64,000 bases of DNA from Chitinophaga pendula. GTDB lineage: Bacteria > Bacteroidota > Bacteroidia > Chitinophagales > Chitinophagaceae. The notes under the pieces were generated by a model that worked only from the letters and a program-made list of their open reading frames with translations, had not been told where the DNA came from and made no database searches. Position numbers and translations under genes: made by a program. The stretch covers positions 992,001 through 1,056,000 of the forward strand of contig NZ_CP077769.1 of the NCBI RefSeq assembly GCF_020386615.1, in the 5' to 3' direction. Below are positions 15,695 to 24,986 of the stretch, in pieces (within the stretch, counting starts at the first letter, position 1; every line of letters begins with the position of its first letter).

Positions 15695-16975
15695 CTATTG
15701 TTGGTTGTCTGTGGTTACCATTTTAAAACGCGACAGGTCCGGTTGATAAGGTCTCCTGCGCTGCAGTTCGTAATTATATATAATCCGCCCTAGCATTTTC
15801 ATAAAAGGTTTTCCAATTTCGTCAAATTCATACTTATCCTCGCCAAAGGTATCGGCTTCATTCACATATACCGTAGCGGACAACATAAACTCTACTCCAT
15901 GATCAATGTCCGTCACATAAGCCGCATCCGTTAAGAAGCCATAGGCCCATCCGGGTTTGTTAAAGATACGTATACCTGCCGGTAGATCCGTGTGCCGCTC
16001 TCCACCCCGAAGCAGGAATTTCACATAGCCGTCATGGAATTCCGTAGTGTCGTATATAGGCGAACTGCTTTCCGATGGTAGCTGCGACATACAGTGATAA
16101 AGGAACTGATAATCGTTCTCCGTTAAACGAAGCCGTTGTGCTTTTGTTACAGCCTCGGGAAAAATTATACGCCGCAACAAATCATGCAGGTCCGTCAACG
16201 GCAATCGGTTCTTCATCGAAAAGTCCATAGGCCCTTCTATAAAATGACCTTGCGCATCAGTATACCCCCTCCCCACACTATCCCGCCTGCCGGGGAACAC
16301 CACCTCACTGTACTGCGCCGGCTGCCGGTATAACTCCCCGCCTTCCTGATAAAAAGTAAATGGATTGGTATGCCGGTTGGCCTCCGGCGAAAAGAAAATG
16401 GCCACTCGGTGACGTAACTGCGTCTGGGTATAACCCAATTCCCACAATCGCTCATTCAACGCCCGCTGCCCCACAAATTCATATAAACGGTTATAGGCAT
16501 CATTGTCGCTGACCAGGAAAATCTTCTTTATATAATGACCTATCGTCGGATGTCCGCCTGGAGCCGAACTATCTGTCAACACGGCAGGCGTCAACCCCGG
16601 CAGACTATCGATCCGTAACGGCGTATGCCGGTCCAGCCCCGGAATGCCCAAATCCCGCAATTTCTCCAACGCTAGTACCGCTCCGGGTAGCTTTACCGTA
16701 GAGGCCGGATAGAAATAAGCGCTGTCCACATGGTAATGGTAATCCGTAAAATGAGGACGATTGCGGCTGTCCCGGTCTATACGTGTATAAATGATCTGCA
16801 ACCGGTATTTTTCAGGGCGCTGCCATACAACTCCCAACTGCGATCCGTGTTCCGCCAGCAACTCTGACAAAAAATTATCTCTTGCCGGATAATGAACTGT
16901 TTGCATATATTTGTTAGTATTACAAGCAGCAAAGCATAGTATCAGCCAAAAGATCAGGACATATAGCTTTTGCAT
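15695..16975 (-). CDS. Class A beta-lactamase-like serine hydrolase (lipoprotein)
   Basis: 426 aa. A lipoprotein signal (LIFWLILCFAAC) precedes a serine hydrolase domain with the three class A motifs: PASTVKLPG (SxxK, nucleophile Ser), LVSDNDAYN (SDN) and FNKPGWAYG in place of KTG. The extra length and sequence of the hydrolase region (YHYHVDSAYFYPAS, FHDGYVKFLL) fit the beta-lactamase-2 type group found widely in Bacteroidota, whose members are mostly penicillin-interacting enzymes or peptidases of unknown substrate. It is not evidence of antibiotic resistance. First gene of a pair with the DUF4397 lipoprotein. Confidence 0.85.
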   Translation of the reverse strand: MQKLYVLIFWLILCFAACNTNKYMQTVHYPARDNFLSELLAEHGSQLGVVWQRPEKYRLQIIYTRIDRDSRNRPHFTDYHYHVDSAYFYPASTVKLPGAVLALEKLRDLGIPGLDRHTPLRIDSLPGLTPAVLTDSSAPGGHPTIGHYIKKIFLVSDNDAYNRLYEFVGQRALNERLWELGYTQTQLRHRVAIFFSPEANRHTNPFTFYQEGGELYRQPAQYSEVVFPGRRDSVGRGYTDAQGHFIEGPMDFSMKNRLPLTDLHDLLRRIIFPEAVTKAQRLRLTENDYQFLYHCMSQLPSESSSPIYDTTEFHDGYVKFLLRGGERHTDLPAGIRIFNKPGWAYGFLTDAAYVTDIDHGVEFMLSATVYVNEADTFGEDKYEFDEIGKPFMKMLGRIIYNYELQRRRPYQPDLSRFKMVTTDNQQ

Positions 16976-17141
16976 AACGATCAGATAGTGGTTGGAATGG
17001 AGAAAATGGCAAAAAGCAAAAATGGAAGTCTGCCGAAACCTATGAATTTATATATTAGTATCTGGTTTTCAATGTATTATCATTTTATTGCTTTCTCTTT
17101 TTTTCCCTTCTTGTTGGGCTTTAATATATCAATTTAAATTC

Positions 17142-17149
17142 TATCTTTG
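17142..17149 (+). promoter_or_regulatory. Promoter -7 box of secDF
   Basis: TATCTTTG fits TAnnTTTG and lies 38 bases before the secDF start. A CTTTA stretch about 20 bases upstream is a weak -33 match. Confidence 0.5.
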
Positions 17150-17187
17150 CAACTCTTAAAAAATTTTTATTATAAACCCGAAACAAC

Positions 17188-20100
17188 ATGCAACTTAAAG
17201 GACTGGTTAGATTTTTCGCCGTCGCACTGATCCTTATTTCCTTGTATCAATTGTCATTCACGTTTTTGGTACGGAACTTTGAGAAGAAGATAGAGCAGCA
17301 GGCCAAAGACTATGTGGCCCGGAATTATCCTTCCGCAGACCAGAAGTATCCCGGCAATAAAGAGCAACAAGCTATTTATCAGGATACCCTGGCGAATGCC
17401 ATTAAATTAAGGAAACAAGACATCATCGACAGCACCAGCAACAAAGAGATTGCAGGTTTCCCATGGTACGTTACCTACACTAAAGCAAAAGAAAGAGAAC
17501 TAAACCTCGGTCTGGACCTCGTGGGTGGTATGAACGTTGTGCTGGAAGTAAGTGTTGAAGACGTAATCCGCGCACTCAGCGGGCAGTCTAAAGACCCGGC
17601 TTTCAACAAAGCATTGGAACTTGCAAAAGAGCGTAAGAAAGCAAGCCAGTCCGACTTCGTGACCTTATTTGGTCAGGCATATGAAGAAGTTCAGCCGCAA
17701 GGCCGCCTCGCTACCGTATTCGCTAACGCGTATCAGAAAGATATTGACTTCAATACACCTAACCAGAAAGTATTGGATGTCATCCGCCGCGAATCAAATG
17801 CAGCTATCAAAAACACCTACCTCGTACTTCAGAAAAGGATCGATAAATTCGGTGTCGCGCAGCCAACCATCAACCTCGATGAAAATAAAGGTATCATCTC
17901 CGTGGAACTGGCAGGCGTGGACAATCCCGAGCGTGTAAGAAAATACCTCCAGGCTAGCGCTAATCTGGAATTCAGAGAAACGTACAAGAATGACCAGGCT
18001 TTCATCACCGGCGTGTTGCAACCGGTAAACGAAGCGCTTAAAAATGCTACAGGTGGTAATACACCCGCCGCTGATACTACCAAAAAACAAACAGTAGCCG
18101 CCGCAACACCCGATTCTGCCAAGGCTGCCAGCGATACCTCCAAAACCGCAAGCCTGAACGAATACCTGGCAAAAGATAGCGGTAAAGCGAAAAAAGCCGA
18201 CTCCGCTAAAACAGATGCCGAACTCCAACGCGAATTCAGCAAAATAAACCCGCTGTTCGCCGTTTTACGCCCTTATATCACACAGGACAACCAGATCATT
18301 CCCGGACCTATCGTTGGGATGATCTTGCCTAAAGATACCGCTACCTTCCATCGCTATCTGGCTATGCCCGCCATCAAAGCACTCATGCCTAAAGACCTGG
18401 TCTTCGCTTATGGCCCTGAAAATAAGTCAGATAAATATGGCCCGATCGAAGTATTCGCCCTGAGAGTAAACCCTGCCAACCCAACTCCCCGCGTAAGCGG
18501 CGAGCGCGTAGTAGATGCTAAACAGGACTTCGACCAGAACGGTAACCCCGAGATCAGCATGTCAATGGATAACATCGGCGCCCGTGAGTGGAAAAAACTA
18601 ACTGGTGAACTGGCCCCCGCCAACGCACAAGATCGCTCCACCTACAACTATGTAGCCGTTGTACTCGATAATATCGTTTATTCCGCTCCTTCCATCCTGG
18701 GTGAGATCGCCGGAGGACGCTCCTCCATCAGCGGTAGCTTTACCCTCGAAGAAGCAAAAGACCTCGCTAACATCCTGAAATCTGGTAAAATGCCGGCTCC
18801 CGCCCGCATCGTACAGGAACAGGTAGTAGGTCCTACCCTCGGTCAGGAATCCATCGAAGCCGGTGCCAAATCATTCGCCATCTCCTTCGTTGTGATCTTC
18901 GTACTCATGCTGGTATATTATAATACCGGTGGATGGGTTGCCAACATCGCCCTGATTCTCAACCTGCTCTTTACAGTAGGTATCCTCGCCTCCCTCGGCG
19001 CTACCCTCACTATGCCGGGTATCGCAGGTCTCGTACTCACCATCGGTATGGCAGTAGATACCAACGTAATCATATTCGAAAGGATAAAAGATGAACTGAG
19101 CCGCGGTAAAACCTACCAACAGGCCGTAGAAGATGGGTATAAACGCTCCTACGCCCCCGTACTGGATGGTCACATCACCTCCCTGCTCACCGCTTGTATC
19201 CTGTTCTACTTTGGTCTGGGCCCCGTACTGGGCTTCGCTACCACACAGATCATCGGTCTCCTGCTGTCCCTGTTCTGCGGTATCCTCGTATCCCGTATGG
19301 TAACCGACTGGTGGACAAACAAAAAACGCCACTTCGAATACTTTACACCCGTATCCCGTCGCATCTTCAAACATGCCAACTTTGACTTCGTTGGAAAACG
19401 TCGCATCGCCTATATCATCTCCGCTGTCGTGATGATCCTGGGTATCGCTTCCTTCTTCAATGGCTTCAACCATGGTGTAGACTTCCAGGGTGGTCGTAGC
19501 TTTACCGTTCGCTTCGAAAAACCAATGAAAGAATCCGAAGTACGTACAGCTCTCGAAGAAGTATTCAAAGCAGAACCCCTGGTGAAAACCATCGGTAGCG
19601 CTAACCAGCTCAACATCACTACTTCCTATAAAGTAGAAGAGCAAAACCTCGAAGCAGATAAAGAAGTATCTCAGAAACTGTTCGAAGGACTGAAGAAATT
19701 CTACGATCCTTCCGTAACATACGAAGCCTTCTCCTCCCGCTTCGTCGTAGGTTCACAATCCGTATCTCCGACTATCTCCGATGACCTCCGCGCCGGTGCC
19801 ATCAAAGCCACCGTGCTCTCCATCATCGTGATATTCCTTTATATCCTGGTTCGTTTCAGCAAATGGCAGTACTCTATCGGTACTATCTTCTCCCTGCTGC
19901 ACGACGTAATGGTAACGCTGGCTGTATTCTCCTTCTGCCGCAACTGGGTGCCCTTCGCACTGGAGATCGACCAGCACTTCATCGCTGCGATCCTGACCGT
20001 GATAGGCTTCTCCATGAACGATACCGTAATCGTATTCGACCGTATCCGCGAATACTTCCGTAACATGAAAGGCGCTGACAGAAATACCGTGATCAACAAG

Positions 20101-20367
20101 GCGATCAATGATACGCTTAGCCGTACTATCATGACCTCCTTCACCGTATTCATCACCATCCTGATCCTATTCATCTTCGGTGGGGAAGTAACCCGCGGTT
20201 TCGCATTCGCCATGCTCATCGGTGTACTCACCGGTACTTACTCCTCAATCTTCGTAGCTGCTCCCGTACTCGTGGACTTCGATCCTAAGAACCAGCTGGC
20301 TAACGAAAGCGAAGTAGTACCCGCTGAGAAGGTAACTACCGCTGGTGCCGCTACCGCCAAAAAATAA
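17188..20367 (+). CDS. secDF: Protein translocase subunit SecDF (fused)
   Basis: Uses the proton gradient to pull secreted proteins through SecYEG on the periplasmic side. 1059 aa, the fused form usual in Bacteroidota. SecD half: first membrane helix (FFAVALILISLYQLSFTFLV), LGLDLVGGMNVVLEV, a periplasmic P1 region, then GPIVGMILP and five helices including the conserved GMAVDTNVIIFERIKDE. SecF half: HGVDFQGGRSF and FSMNDTVIVFDRIRE. Between P1 subregions, around residues 290-350, lies a low-complexity Ala/Lys/Asp/Ser-rich insert. It is monocistronic between a candidate promoter and a terminator. YajC, its usual partner, is encoded 2.5 kb away. Confidence 0.97.
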   Translation: MQLKGLVRFFAVALILISLYQLSFTFLVRNFEKKIEQQAKDYVARNYPSADQKYPGNKEQQAIYQDTLANAIKLRKQDIIDSTSNKEIAGFPWYVTYTKAKERELNLGLDLVGGMNVVLEVSVEDVIRALSGQSKDPAFNKALELAKERKKASQSDFVTLFGQAYEEVQPQGRLATVFANAYQKDIDFNTPNQKVLDVIRRESNAAIKNTYLVLQKRIDKFGVAQPTINLDENKGIISVELAGVDNPERVRKYLQASANLEFRETYKNDQAFITGVLQPVNEALKNATGGNTPAADTTKKQTVAAATPDSAKAASDTSKTASLNEYLAKDSGKAKKADSAKTDAELQREFSKINPLFAVLRPYITQDNQIIPGPIVGMILPKDTATFHRYLAMPAIKALMPKDLVFAYGPENKSDKYGPIEVFALRVNPANPTPRVSGERVVDAKQDFDQNGNPEISMSMDNIGAREWKKLTGELAPANAQDRSTYNYVAVVLDNIVYSAPSILGEIAGGRSSISGSFTLEEAKDLANILKSGKMPAPARIVQEQVVGPTLGQESIEAGAKSFAISFVVIFVLMLVYYNTGGWVANIALILNLLFTVGILASLGATLTMPGIAGLVLTIGMAVDTNVIIFERIKDELSRGKTYQQAVEDGYKRSYAPVLDGHITSLLTACILFYFGLGPVLGFATTQIIGLLLSLFCGILVSRMVTDWWTNKKRHFEYFTPVSRRIFKHANFDFVGKRRIAYIISAVVMILGIASFFNGFNHGVDFQGGRSFTVRFEKPMKESEVRTALEEVFKAEPLVKTIGSANQLNITTSYKVEEQNLEADKEVSQKLFEGLKKFYDPSVTYEAFSSRFVVGSQSVSPTISDDLRAGAIKATVLSIIVIFLYILVRFSKWQYSIGTIFSLLHDVMVTLAVFSFCRNWVPFALEIDQHFIAAILTVIGFSMNDTVIVFDRIREYFRNMKGADRNTVINKAINDTLSRTIMTSFTVFITILILFIFGGEVTRGFAFAMLIGVLTGTYSSIFVAAPVLVDFDPKNQLANESEVVPAEKVTTAGAATAKK

Positions 20368-20393
20368 TACATGTTCAGATTAATGTTTGATAG

Positions 20394-20422
20394 AAAAGGT
20401 CCTGCTTGAAGCGGGACCTTTT
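20394..20422 (+). terminator. Intrinsic terminator of secDF
   Basis: AAAAGGTCC pairs with GGACCTTTT around a short GC/GC inner stem and TTGAA loop, followed by TTTTC. Confidence 0.85.
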
Positions 20423-20449
20423 CAGTTATAACACGCATGACCCAAAATA

Positions 20450-20479
20450 AAAAGCGCTGTCCATACAGACAGCGCTTTT
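20450..20479. terminator. Terminator of the GH5 gene (bidirectional form)
   Basis: AAAAGCGCTGTC and GACAGCGCTTTT form a 12-bp stem around a 6-base loop. The minus-strand T-run serves the GH5 gene. Confidence 0.9.
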
Positions 20480-20509
20480 ATTATACCGGTATAATAATAA
20501 CTGAGGCAG

Positions 20510-21616
20510 CTATTTCACTAGTACCTTCAACAACTTCTTATCCGTTTCTCCGTCTTCATTGATAATCCCGAACCGCCCCTTGTAATCCCAACTACTCCAG
20601 GCTATATTGTGCTTTTCCAACACTGCTTTCACATCCCGGTACCAACGAAGCCGGTCCTTCCTCGGCGCCGTTGGCAAACAACCCCACTCCCCGCAATGAA
20701 GCGGCAACCCCAACTGCCTGGCAATATCAATGGCCTCCTTCATCTGCTGTGCAATCAGGTTCGCATTGTACTCCTGCGTGCTGCCAGGCAACAGGTTCCG
20801 GATAGATGCCGGCAGACTGTTCAATTCCTTACTGGTCACCGTAGGTCCAGGATAATGCACCGGGCCGCTATAATCTTTGATATTGGTCCAGGGCGCCTGG
20901 TAATGTGTTAGGTAAAATGGATTGTAATAATGAAAACTGAGCATCAGGTACTTATCGCCTTTGGGCACCTCCAGCGCCGCCATCGTACTGATGTCCTGGT
21001 AACGGTTACTGCCAACAATGATACAACGCGTAGGCTCCTGCCGCCGTATCTCTTTAATAGCCCGCGCCAGCAACCGGTTCCATAATACTGCACTGTCTGC
21101 CACCGGATCATTCATCAGCTCATAAGCCACCATGCTCACATCATATTGTTTTAACTCAGCACTCAGGTCCCGCCAGCACTGCAGAAAACGTTCCTGCGCC
21201 TCCGGCTGCTGCCATAACAAGCGCTCTTTATTATTATAATAGTGCGAACGCAAAGTATGCAGGTCCACAATAACCTTTAGCTGATGTTGCTTGCACCATC
21301 CCAATGCCTGGTGTAATAACTTGAAGGATTCCTTGTTCTTTTCGTCGTTGTCATTCCACATCTCATCTTCATCTATCGGGATACGGATATGATCAAATCC
21401 GCTGCCCGACAGGAGTATCACATCTTTTTCGGTAAAGAAGTCGTTGCGCGAAACAGTCCCGCGGCCTACCTGAGATAGCCAATGACTGATATTCGTACCT
21501 TTTTTGATGGTGAAAATAGGTGCCGATGGCGCCTGACCCTGCACAGGAAGTACATAGGCATACCCTGCCAAGAGCCACAGAATGACAAATGCTACTGGTC
21601 GAAAACGTAAGTACAT
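20510..21616 (-). CDS. Glycoside hydrolase family 5 protein
   Basis: Predicted secreted beta-glycosidase, 368 aa, with an N-terminal signal (FVILWLLAGYAYVLPVQG). The (beta/alpha)8 barrel shows the usual order: GFDHIRIPIDEDEMW, VIVDLHTLRSHYYN, VAYELMNDPVAD, LMLSFHYYNPF and LHCGEWGC. Glu310 in GEWG is the nucleophile. The acid/base motif, normally NEP, is NDP with Asp170 (codon at 21107-21109), which shortens the side chain of the catalytic acid. Activity may be changed, or this may be a subfamily trait. No transporter or other CAZyme gene adjoins it; the susC/susD genes are over 20 kb away. Substrate unknown. Confidence 0.87.
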   Translation of the reverse strand: MYLRFRPVAFVILWLLAGYAYVLPVQGQAPSAPIFTIKKGTNISHWLSQVGRGTVSRNDFFTEKDVILLSGSGFDHIRIPIDEDEMWNDNDEKNKESFKLLHQALGWCKQHQLKVIVDLHTLRSHYYNNKERLLWQQPEAQERFLQCWRDLSAELKQYDVSMVAYELMNDPVADSAVLWNRLLARAIKEIRRQEPTRCIIVGSNRYQDISTMAALEVPKGDKYLMLSFHYYNPFYLTHYQAPWTNIKDYSGPVHYPGPTVTSKELNSLPASIRNLLPGSTQEYNANLIAQQMKEAIDIARQLGLPLHCGEWGCLPTAPRKDRLRWYRDVKAVLEKHNIAWSSWDYKGRFGIINEDGETDKKLLKVLVK

Positions 21617-21745
21617 GTATTAATTCGTTAGACTATATCTTATTACAAATTAGGAGCGTAATAGTTGTTGGCCCGGGTAGAACGATGGCCTGCTGATAGT
21701 GGGGCCGGTTTTTCAATGAGATAATAATAGGGTAGGGGCTTTCGC

Positions 21746-22087
21746 CTACACCGCAAAAGAAGACCCACAACCACAACTTTTAGAAGCATTCGGATGCTGG
21801 AACGTAAACCCCCGCGCATCCAGCCCGATCCGGTAGTCGATTTCTATACCCGCCAGATACATACCATGTGCCTTCTTCATCAGTACCGGGATACCAGCGA
21901 TCTCAAACTGCTCGTCATCCTGCTCCTTCTCATCAAATCCGAGAATATAGGACATACCCGAACATCCACCACCTTTAACGCCTACCCGTAGATAAGGAGG
22001 CTGCGTAGGATCCGCTGCAATAAGACGCTTTAACTCTGCTACGGCACCAGCAGTGAGGGTGACAGGGGCGTTGGCTGCTATTTCCAT
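21746..22087 (-). CDS. A-type iron-sulfur cluster carrier (IscA/SufA/ErpA family)
   Basis: Receives nascent Fe-S clusters and passes them to apoproteins. 113 aa, typical length. The three cluster ligands are present: Cys in VKGGGCSGMSY and the two in SKSCGCGSSF. The N-terminal half shows the HesB-like fold (LTAGAVAELKRLI, LRVGVKGGG). No other isc or suf gene is in the window. It lies close to coaE (50 bases) on the same strand, so it is the likely last gene of the nusB-DUF1573-yajC-coaE group, although a hairpin after yajC may separate them. Confidence 0.92.
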   Translation of the reverse strand: MEIAANAPVTLTAGAVAELKRLIAADPTQPPYLRVGVKGGGCSGMSYILGFDEKEQDDEQFEIAGIPVLMKKAHGMYLAGIEIDYRIGLDARGFTFQHPNASKSCGCGSSFAV

Positions 22088-22137
22088 GACTACAAAAATT
22101 TCTCAAAGTTACATAATACACAATAAACGCGACTGCA

Positions 22138-22752
22138 TTACAAATTGGGAGACCTGCCGTAAACGGCAGATAATGACAAAAACTCCCGGTGCAACGCCAG
22201 TACCTGGGGGATCACCAGCTGCTGCTCATCATTATGGATCACATAGTCGGACAACTTCATCTTAATGGTCTCGTCCATCTGTTTTTGAATACGCGCCAGC
22301 ACCTCTTCCCGGTTCACCTGGTCCCGCTGCATCACCCGTTGTATACGCAAAGCTTGTGGAGCATAGACCGAAATGATCTTGTCCAGGTGATGGAACGATT
22401 CACTTTCGAAAATAAGCGCCGCCTCTTTCATCACATAGGGGGCTTGCTGCCCAGCTGCCCAGATATTGGAATCCCGGATAGTCGCCGGATGTACCAGCGA
22501 ATTAAGCAGATCCAGTTGCTTACGGTCCTTGAACACGATATTACCCAGGTAAGCCCGGTCCAGCATGCCATCCGACATATACACCGCCTCCCCGAAATGC
22601 GTCAGCAACTGCCGCCGTAATTCCGGATCACGGTTCATAATATCCTTCGCATGGATATCCGCATAGTAAACAGGAATGCCAAGCAGTTCAAATATCTTGC
22701 AGATAGTGCTCTTCCCTGAGCCAATACCCCCGGTGATACCTATTTTAAGCAT
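22138..22752 (-). CDS. coaE: Dephospho-CoA kinase
   Basis: Last step of CoA synthesis: ATP-dependent phosphorylation of the 3' ribose hydroxyl of dephospho-CoA. 204 aa. The Walker A loop is at the very start (GITGGIGSGKSTICKIF), followed by VYYADIHAK with the Asp that binds substrate, the lid-region segment LVHPATIRD, and RVMQRDQVNREEVLARI with Arg residues for ATP. The preceding pathway enzyme, coaD, is also in this window at 57174 but far away. Confidence 0.95.
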   Translation of the reverse strand: MLKIGITGGIGSGKSTICKIFELLGIPVYYADIHAKDIMNRDPELRRQLLTHFGEAVYMSDGMLDRAYLGNIVFKDRKQLDLLNSLVHPATIRDSNIWAAGQQAPYVMKEAALIFESESFHHLDKIISVYAPQALRIQRVMQRDQVNREEVLARIQKQMDETIKMKLSDYVIHNDEQQLVIPQVLALHREFLSLSAVYGRSPNL

Positions 22753-22812
22753 GTGTCATTCGTTGTTTTGACACTCCCCGAAAAAAATAGGGAGAGTAGT
22801 ATACTGCAATTT

Positions 22813-22846
22813 AAAAGAAAATCCCGGCACCCTGCGGGCCCGGGAT
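22813..22846 (-). terminator. Hairpin with T-rich tail after yajC
   Basis: On the minus strand ATCCCGG pairs with CCGGGAT with an inner CCC/GGG stem, then TTTTCTTTT. It lies between yajC and coaE and may end or attenuate the transcript. Confidence 0.7.
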
Positions 22847-22880
22847 ATCAATAAGGTATACCAATGTCAGGAACGATCGC

Positions 22881-23228
22881 TTACGCTTTCGCTTCTGCTG
22901 CTTTCTGCTGAGCCTGGGTATATTCCATGCTCACCGCAGAACGCTCAATGGTAAAGAAGGTACCAGGACTAACCTCCATCTGTATGGTATTGTTCTCGTT
23001 GATCTTTTTTACTTTACCGTGGATACCGGCAATCGTAACGATCTTATCACCTTCACGGAGATTATCGATAAATTGCTTCTGTAATTTTGCCTTCTTGGTC
23101 TGTGGACGGATCATAAAAAGCCACATTACCAGGATCATACCGGCAAAGAACAGTAAAGACCCCATAGACGAAGCACCACCACCGGCACCTTGAGGTCCAC
23201 CCATCAGTAAAACGTTCAGCATGTTCAT
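22881..23228 (-). CDS. yajC: Preprotein translocase subunit YajC
   Basis: Small inner membrane protein that associates with SecDF. 115 aa. After a Gly/Met-rich N-terminus comes one membrane helix (LLFFAGMILVMWLFMIRPQ) ending in the family hallmark IRPQxK (IRPQTKKAKLQKQF), then the SH3-like cytoplasmic domain with LREGDKIVTIAGIHGKV and a TIERSAV strand. It follows the DUF1573 gene by 48 bases. The nusB-DUF1573-yajC-coaE order is a familiar Bacteroidota arrangement. Confidence 0.95.
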   Translation of the reverse strand: MNMLNVLLMGGPQGAGGGASSMGSLLFFAGMILVMWLFMIRPQTKKAKLQKQFIDNLREGDKIVTIAGIHGKVKKINENNTIQMEVSPGTFFTIERSAVSMEYTQAQQKAAEAKA

Positions 23229-23276
23229 GTGCGTTGTTTATTTATTTGTTAGTTTATCTGGTTCAGTTTAAAAACA

Positions 23277-23723
23277 TTATCCCTTTACTACCGTACAGGT
23301 AATAGACGGCCCCTCTACATCCGGCGGATTCGTATTCGCCTGTATATGGATCGCCTTCTCCGTATAGCCGTCCTTCCCGTGACTGTCAAAGATCACCTTC
23401 ATATAGCCGCTGGCACCGGGTTTAACAGGCTCCTTCGGCCACTCCGGTACCGTACAGCCACAACTGGAAGTAGCATTCAGTATGATAAGGTCCTTGTCGC
23501 CCGTATTGGTGAACTTGAAAGAATACTCCACTTTCTCCCCTTCTACAATACGCCCGAAATCGTGGGTCATCTTCTCAAAGCTCATCACCGCAGTACCCTT
23601 CGCAGTAGCCGTACCAGCATGCGTAGCAGCCGATTCCGCCGCTTTCTCCCCGGAAGAAGAGGATTTACAGGACGCGGCGGCCAGCATACCACCACAGACG
23701 AACAAAAGTAAGTAACGTTGCAT
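23277..23723 (-). CDS. DUF1573 domain lipoprotein
   Basis: 148 aa from the ATG at 23723, chosen because MQRYLLLFVCGGMLAAASC is a lipoprotein signal; six extra codons upstream would disturb it. A single Ig-like DUF1573 domain follows a Ser/Ala-rich linker: FEKMTHDFGRIVEGEKVEYSF, then TSSCGCTVPEWPKEPVKPG, the family's CGC motif, and GYMKVIFDS. The function is not established. The gene is fixed between nusB and yajC in many Bacteroidota, which suggests an envelope role; that is inference. Confidence 0.88.
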   Translation of the reverse strand: MQRYLLLFVCGGMLAAASCKSSSSGEKAAESAATHAGTATAKGTAVMSFEKMTHDFGRIVEGEKVEYSFKFTNTGDKDLIILNATSSCGCTVPEWPKEPVKPGASGYMKVIFDSHGKDGYTEKAIHIQANTNPPDVEGPSITCTVVKG

Positions 23724-23797
23724 GTGTATTATTTTGATCACTGCGCCAAATTATCACGCAGCAGGCGTAAAATTAGCTTTTCCGGTAATGTCTTGCA

Positions 23798-24727
23798 TTA
23801 ATTTTTTGTACGGTCTACCTTGTTGATCTGACCAGCCTGCTCCAGGTCCTTCAGAATATTATCCAAAATACCGTTCACAAACTGCCCGCTCTGTGGCGTA
23901 CTGTACGCTTTCGCCAGGTCAATATATTCATTGATGGTCACCTTCGTCGGGATCGTCGGGAAATACAGGAACTCACATACCCCCATCTCCATCAGTAACA
24001 TGTCCACCGCTGCAATACGCTCAGAATCCCAGTTCTGCAACTTCGGCTTGATCAACTCCAGGCAATAGCCCTTTTTGTCGATCACCGTCAGTAACAACTC
24101 CTTCGCATAGTCCAGCTTCTCTTTGCTGATCAATTGCAGGAAATTAAAAAGATGTGGCTTGTTGAAATAATTGTTGATCAGGATAGTCATCATGTCAGCA
24201 TCGTCACCCCAGTGCAGGAAATGATCTTCTACATGCTGTACAAAAGCTTCATTCTGTAACAGGATCTCTTTATACAGGTATTCCAGGATCTCTTTCTCAC
24301 TACTCTTCGTACGACCGGGTTCCTGTATATAGGACTTATAAGTATCAGTAGCTACAAGCGTATTGTAAAGCTTACGGATCAACTCCTGGTCAGGAAAATG
24401 TTTCATCTTCCATATCTCCAGATTAGACTGAAAACCTTTGTCTCCTATGATCTGGAACACAAAGTCATTCCCTGCCAGTTTAGTGTTAACCTGTAAGTCC
24501 TCCGCAGAAGGAAGATGCTTCGAAGCCCGCGCCTGCGCGTCAATCTCCGCATATTGCGCCACCCGCACTACAGAGTAAAGTAAATAAGTAAAGATCTGGC
24601 TGGTCTGGTCCAGCTTGTCATTCAAAAGGCTGGTAGCCGTACCCGGCTTGATCGCACTTTCGTCCATCGTTTCCAGAGCGTAAAGGGTTTGCATCACCTT
24701 CACCCGGATATTTCTTCTGCTGATCAT
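23798..24727 (-). CDS. nusB: Transcription antitermination factor NusB
   Basis: Binds the boxA RNA with NusE (S10) for rRNA antitermination. 309 aa from the ATG at 24727, which gives MISRRNIRVKVMQTLYALE, the normal N-terminus; the open frame extends to 24781 but crosses the promoter. The protein is about twice the length of the E. coli protein, as usual for Bacteroidota, with a long N-terminal helical region and the canonical NusB domain in the C-terminal 110 residues (RIAAVDMLLMEMGVCEF, PTKVTINEYIDLAKAY, FVNGILDNI). First gene of a group with DUF1573, yajC and probably coaE. Confidence 0.93.
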   Translation of the reverse strand: MISRRNIRVKVMQTLYALETMDESAIKPGTATSLLNDKLDQTSQIFTYLLYSVVRVAQYAEIDAQARASKHLPSAEDLQVNTKLAGNDFVFQIIGDKGFQSNLEIWKMKHFPDQELIRKLYNTLVATDTYKSYIQEPGRTKSSEKEILEYLYKEILLQNEAFVQHVEDHFLHWGDDADMMTILINNYFNKPHLFNFLQLISKEKLDYAKELLLTVIDKKGYCLELIKPKLQNWDSERIAAVDMLLMEMGVCEFLYFPTIPTKVTINEYIDLAKAYSTPQSGQFVNGILDNILKDLEQAGQINKVDRTKN

Positions 24728-24751
24728 CTGATAAGAACTGGTATAAGGGCG

Positions 24752-24782
24752 CAAAGCTAATCCTTTTAGCTGATTCAGCAAA
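24752..24782 (-). promoter_or_regulatory. Promoter of nusB
   Basis: Reading the minus strand, TTTG (24782-24779), 19 bases, then TAGCTTTG (24759-24752). This fits the Bacteroidota consensus at both boxes and starts transcription about 18 bases before the ATG at 24727. Confidence 0.75.
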
Positions 24783-24850
24783 AGTCCAATACACCCCTTA
24801 TGCCCGCCTTGTCAGCAATTAACCCCTACTTTACTGAAAAATTGACATTC

Positions 24851-24881
24851 TTGTCAGTACGATCTGGCTTGATTACCTTTG
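24851..24881 (+). promoter_or_regulatory. Promoter of groES-groEL
   Basis: TTG (24851-24853), 20 bases, TACCTTTG (24874-24881), a full match to the housekeeping pattern. No CIRCE inverted repeat was seen in the leader of about 100 nt. Confidence 0.72.
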
Positions 24882-24986
24882 CCTCCTGTAATTTTGACCC
24901 GAAATGCGCGTTGGCATAATTCTCGTGTACGAAACTCGTCAAAATATATATTACGTATAAGTTGATATTTTAAAAATAAAACTACT

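Noticed and set aside
15695..16975. Beta-lactamase resistance gene
   Set aside because: The class A motifs are present, but KTG is replaced and the length and N-terminus fit the non-resistance beta-lactamase-2 type group.
14945..16975. Horizontally acquired island
   Set aside because: Base composition and codon use do not differ visibly from neighbours, and there are no integrase genes or attachment-like repeats.
20510..21616. GH5 as part of the polysaccharide utilisation locus with the susCD genes
   Set aside because: It lies more than 20 kb from the susCD operon with many unrelated core genes between.
24728..24781. Longer N-terminus of NusB
   Set aside because: It overlaps the nusB promoter boxes, and the conserved N-terminus starts at 24727.
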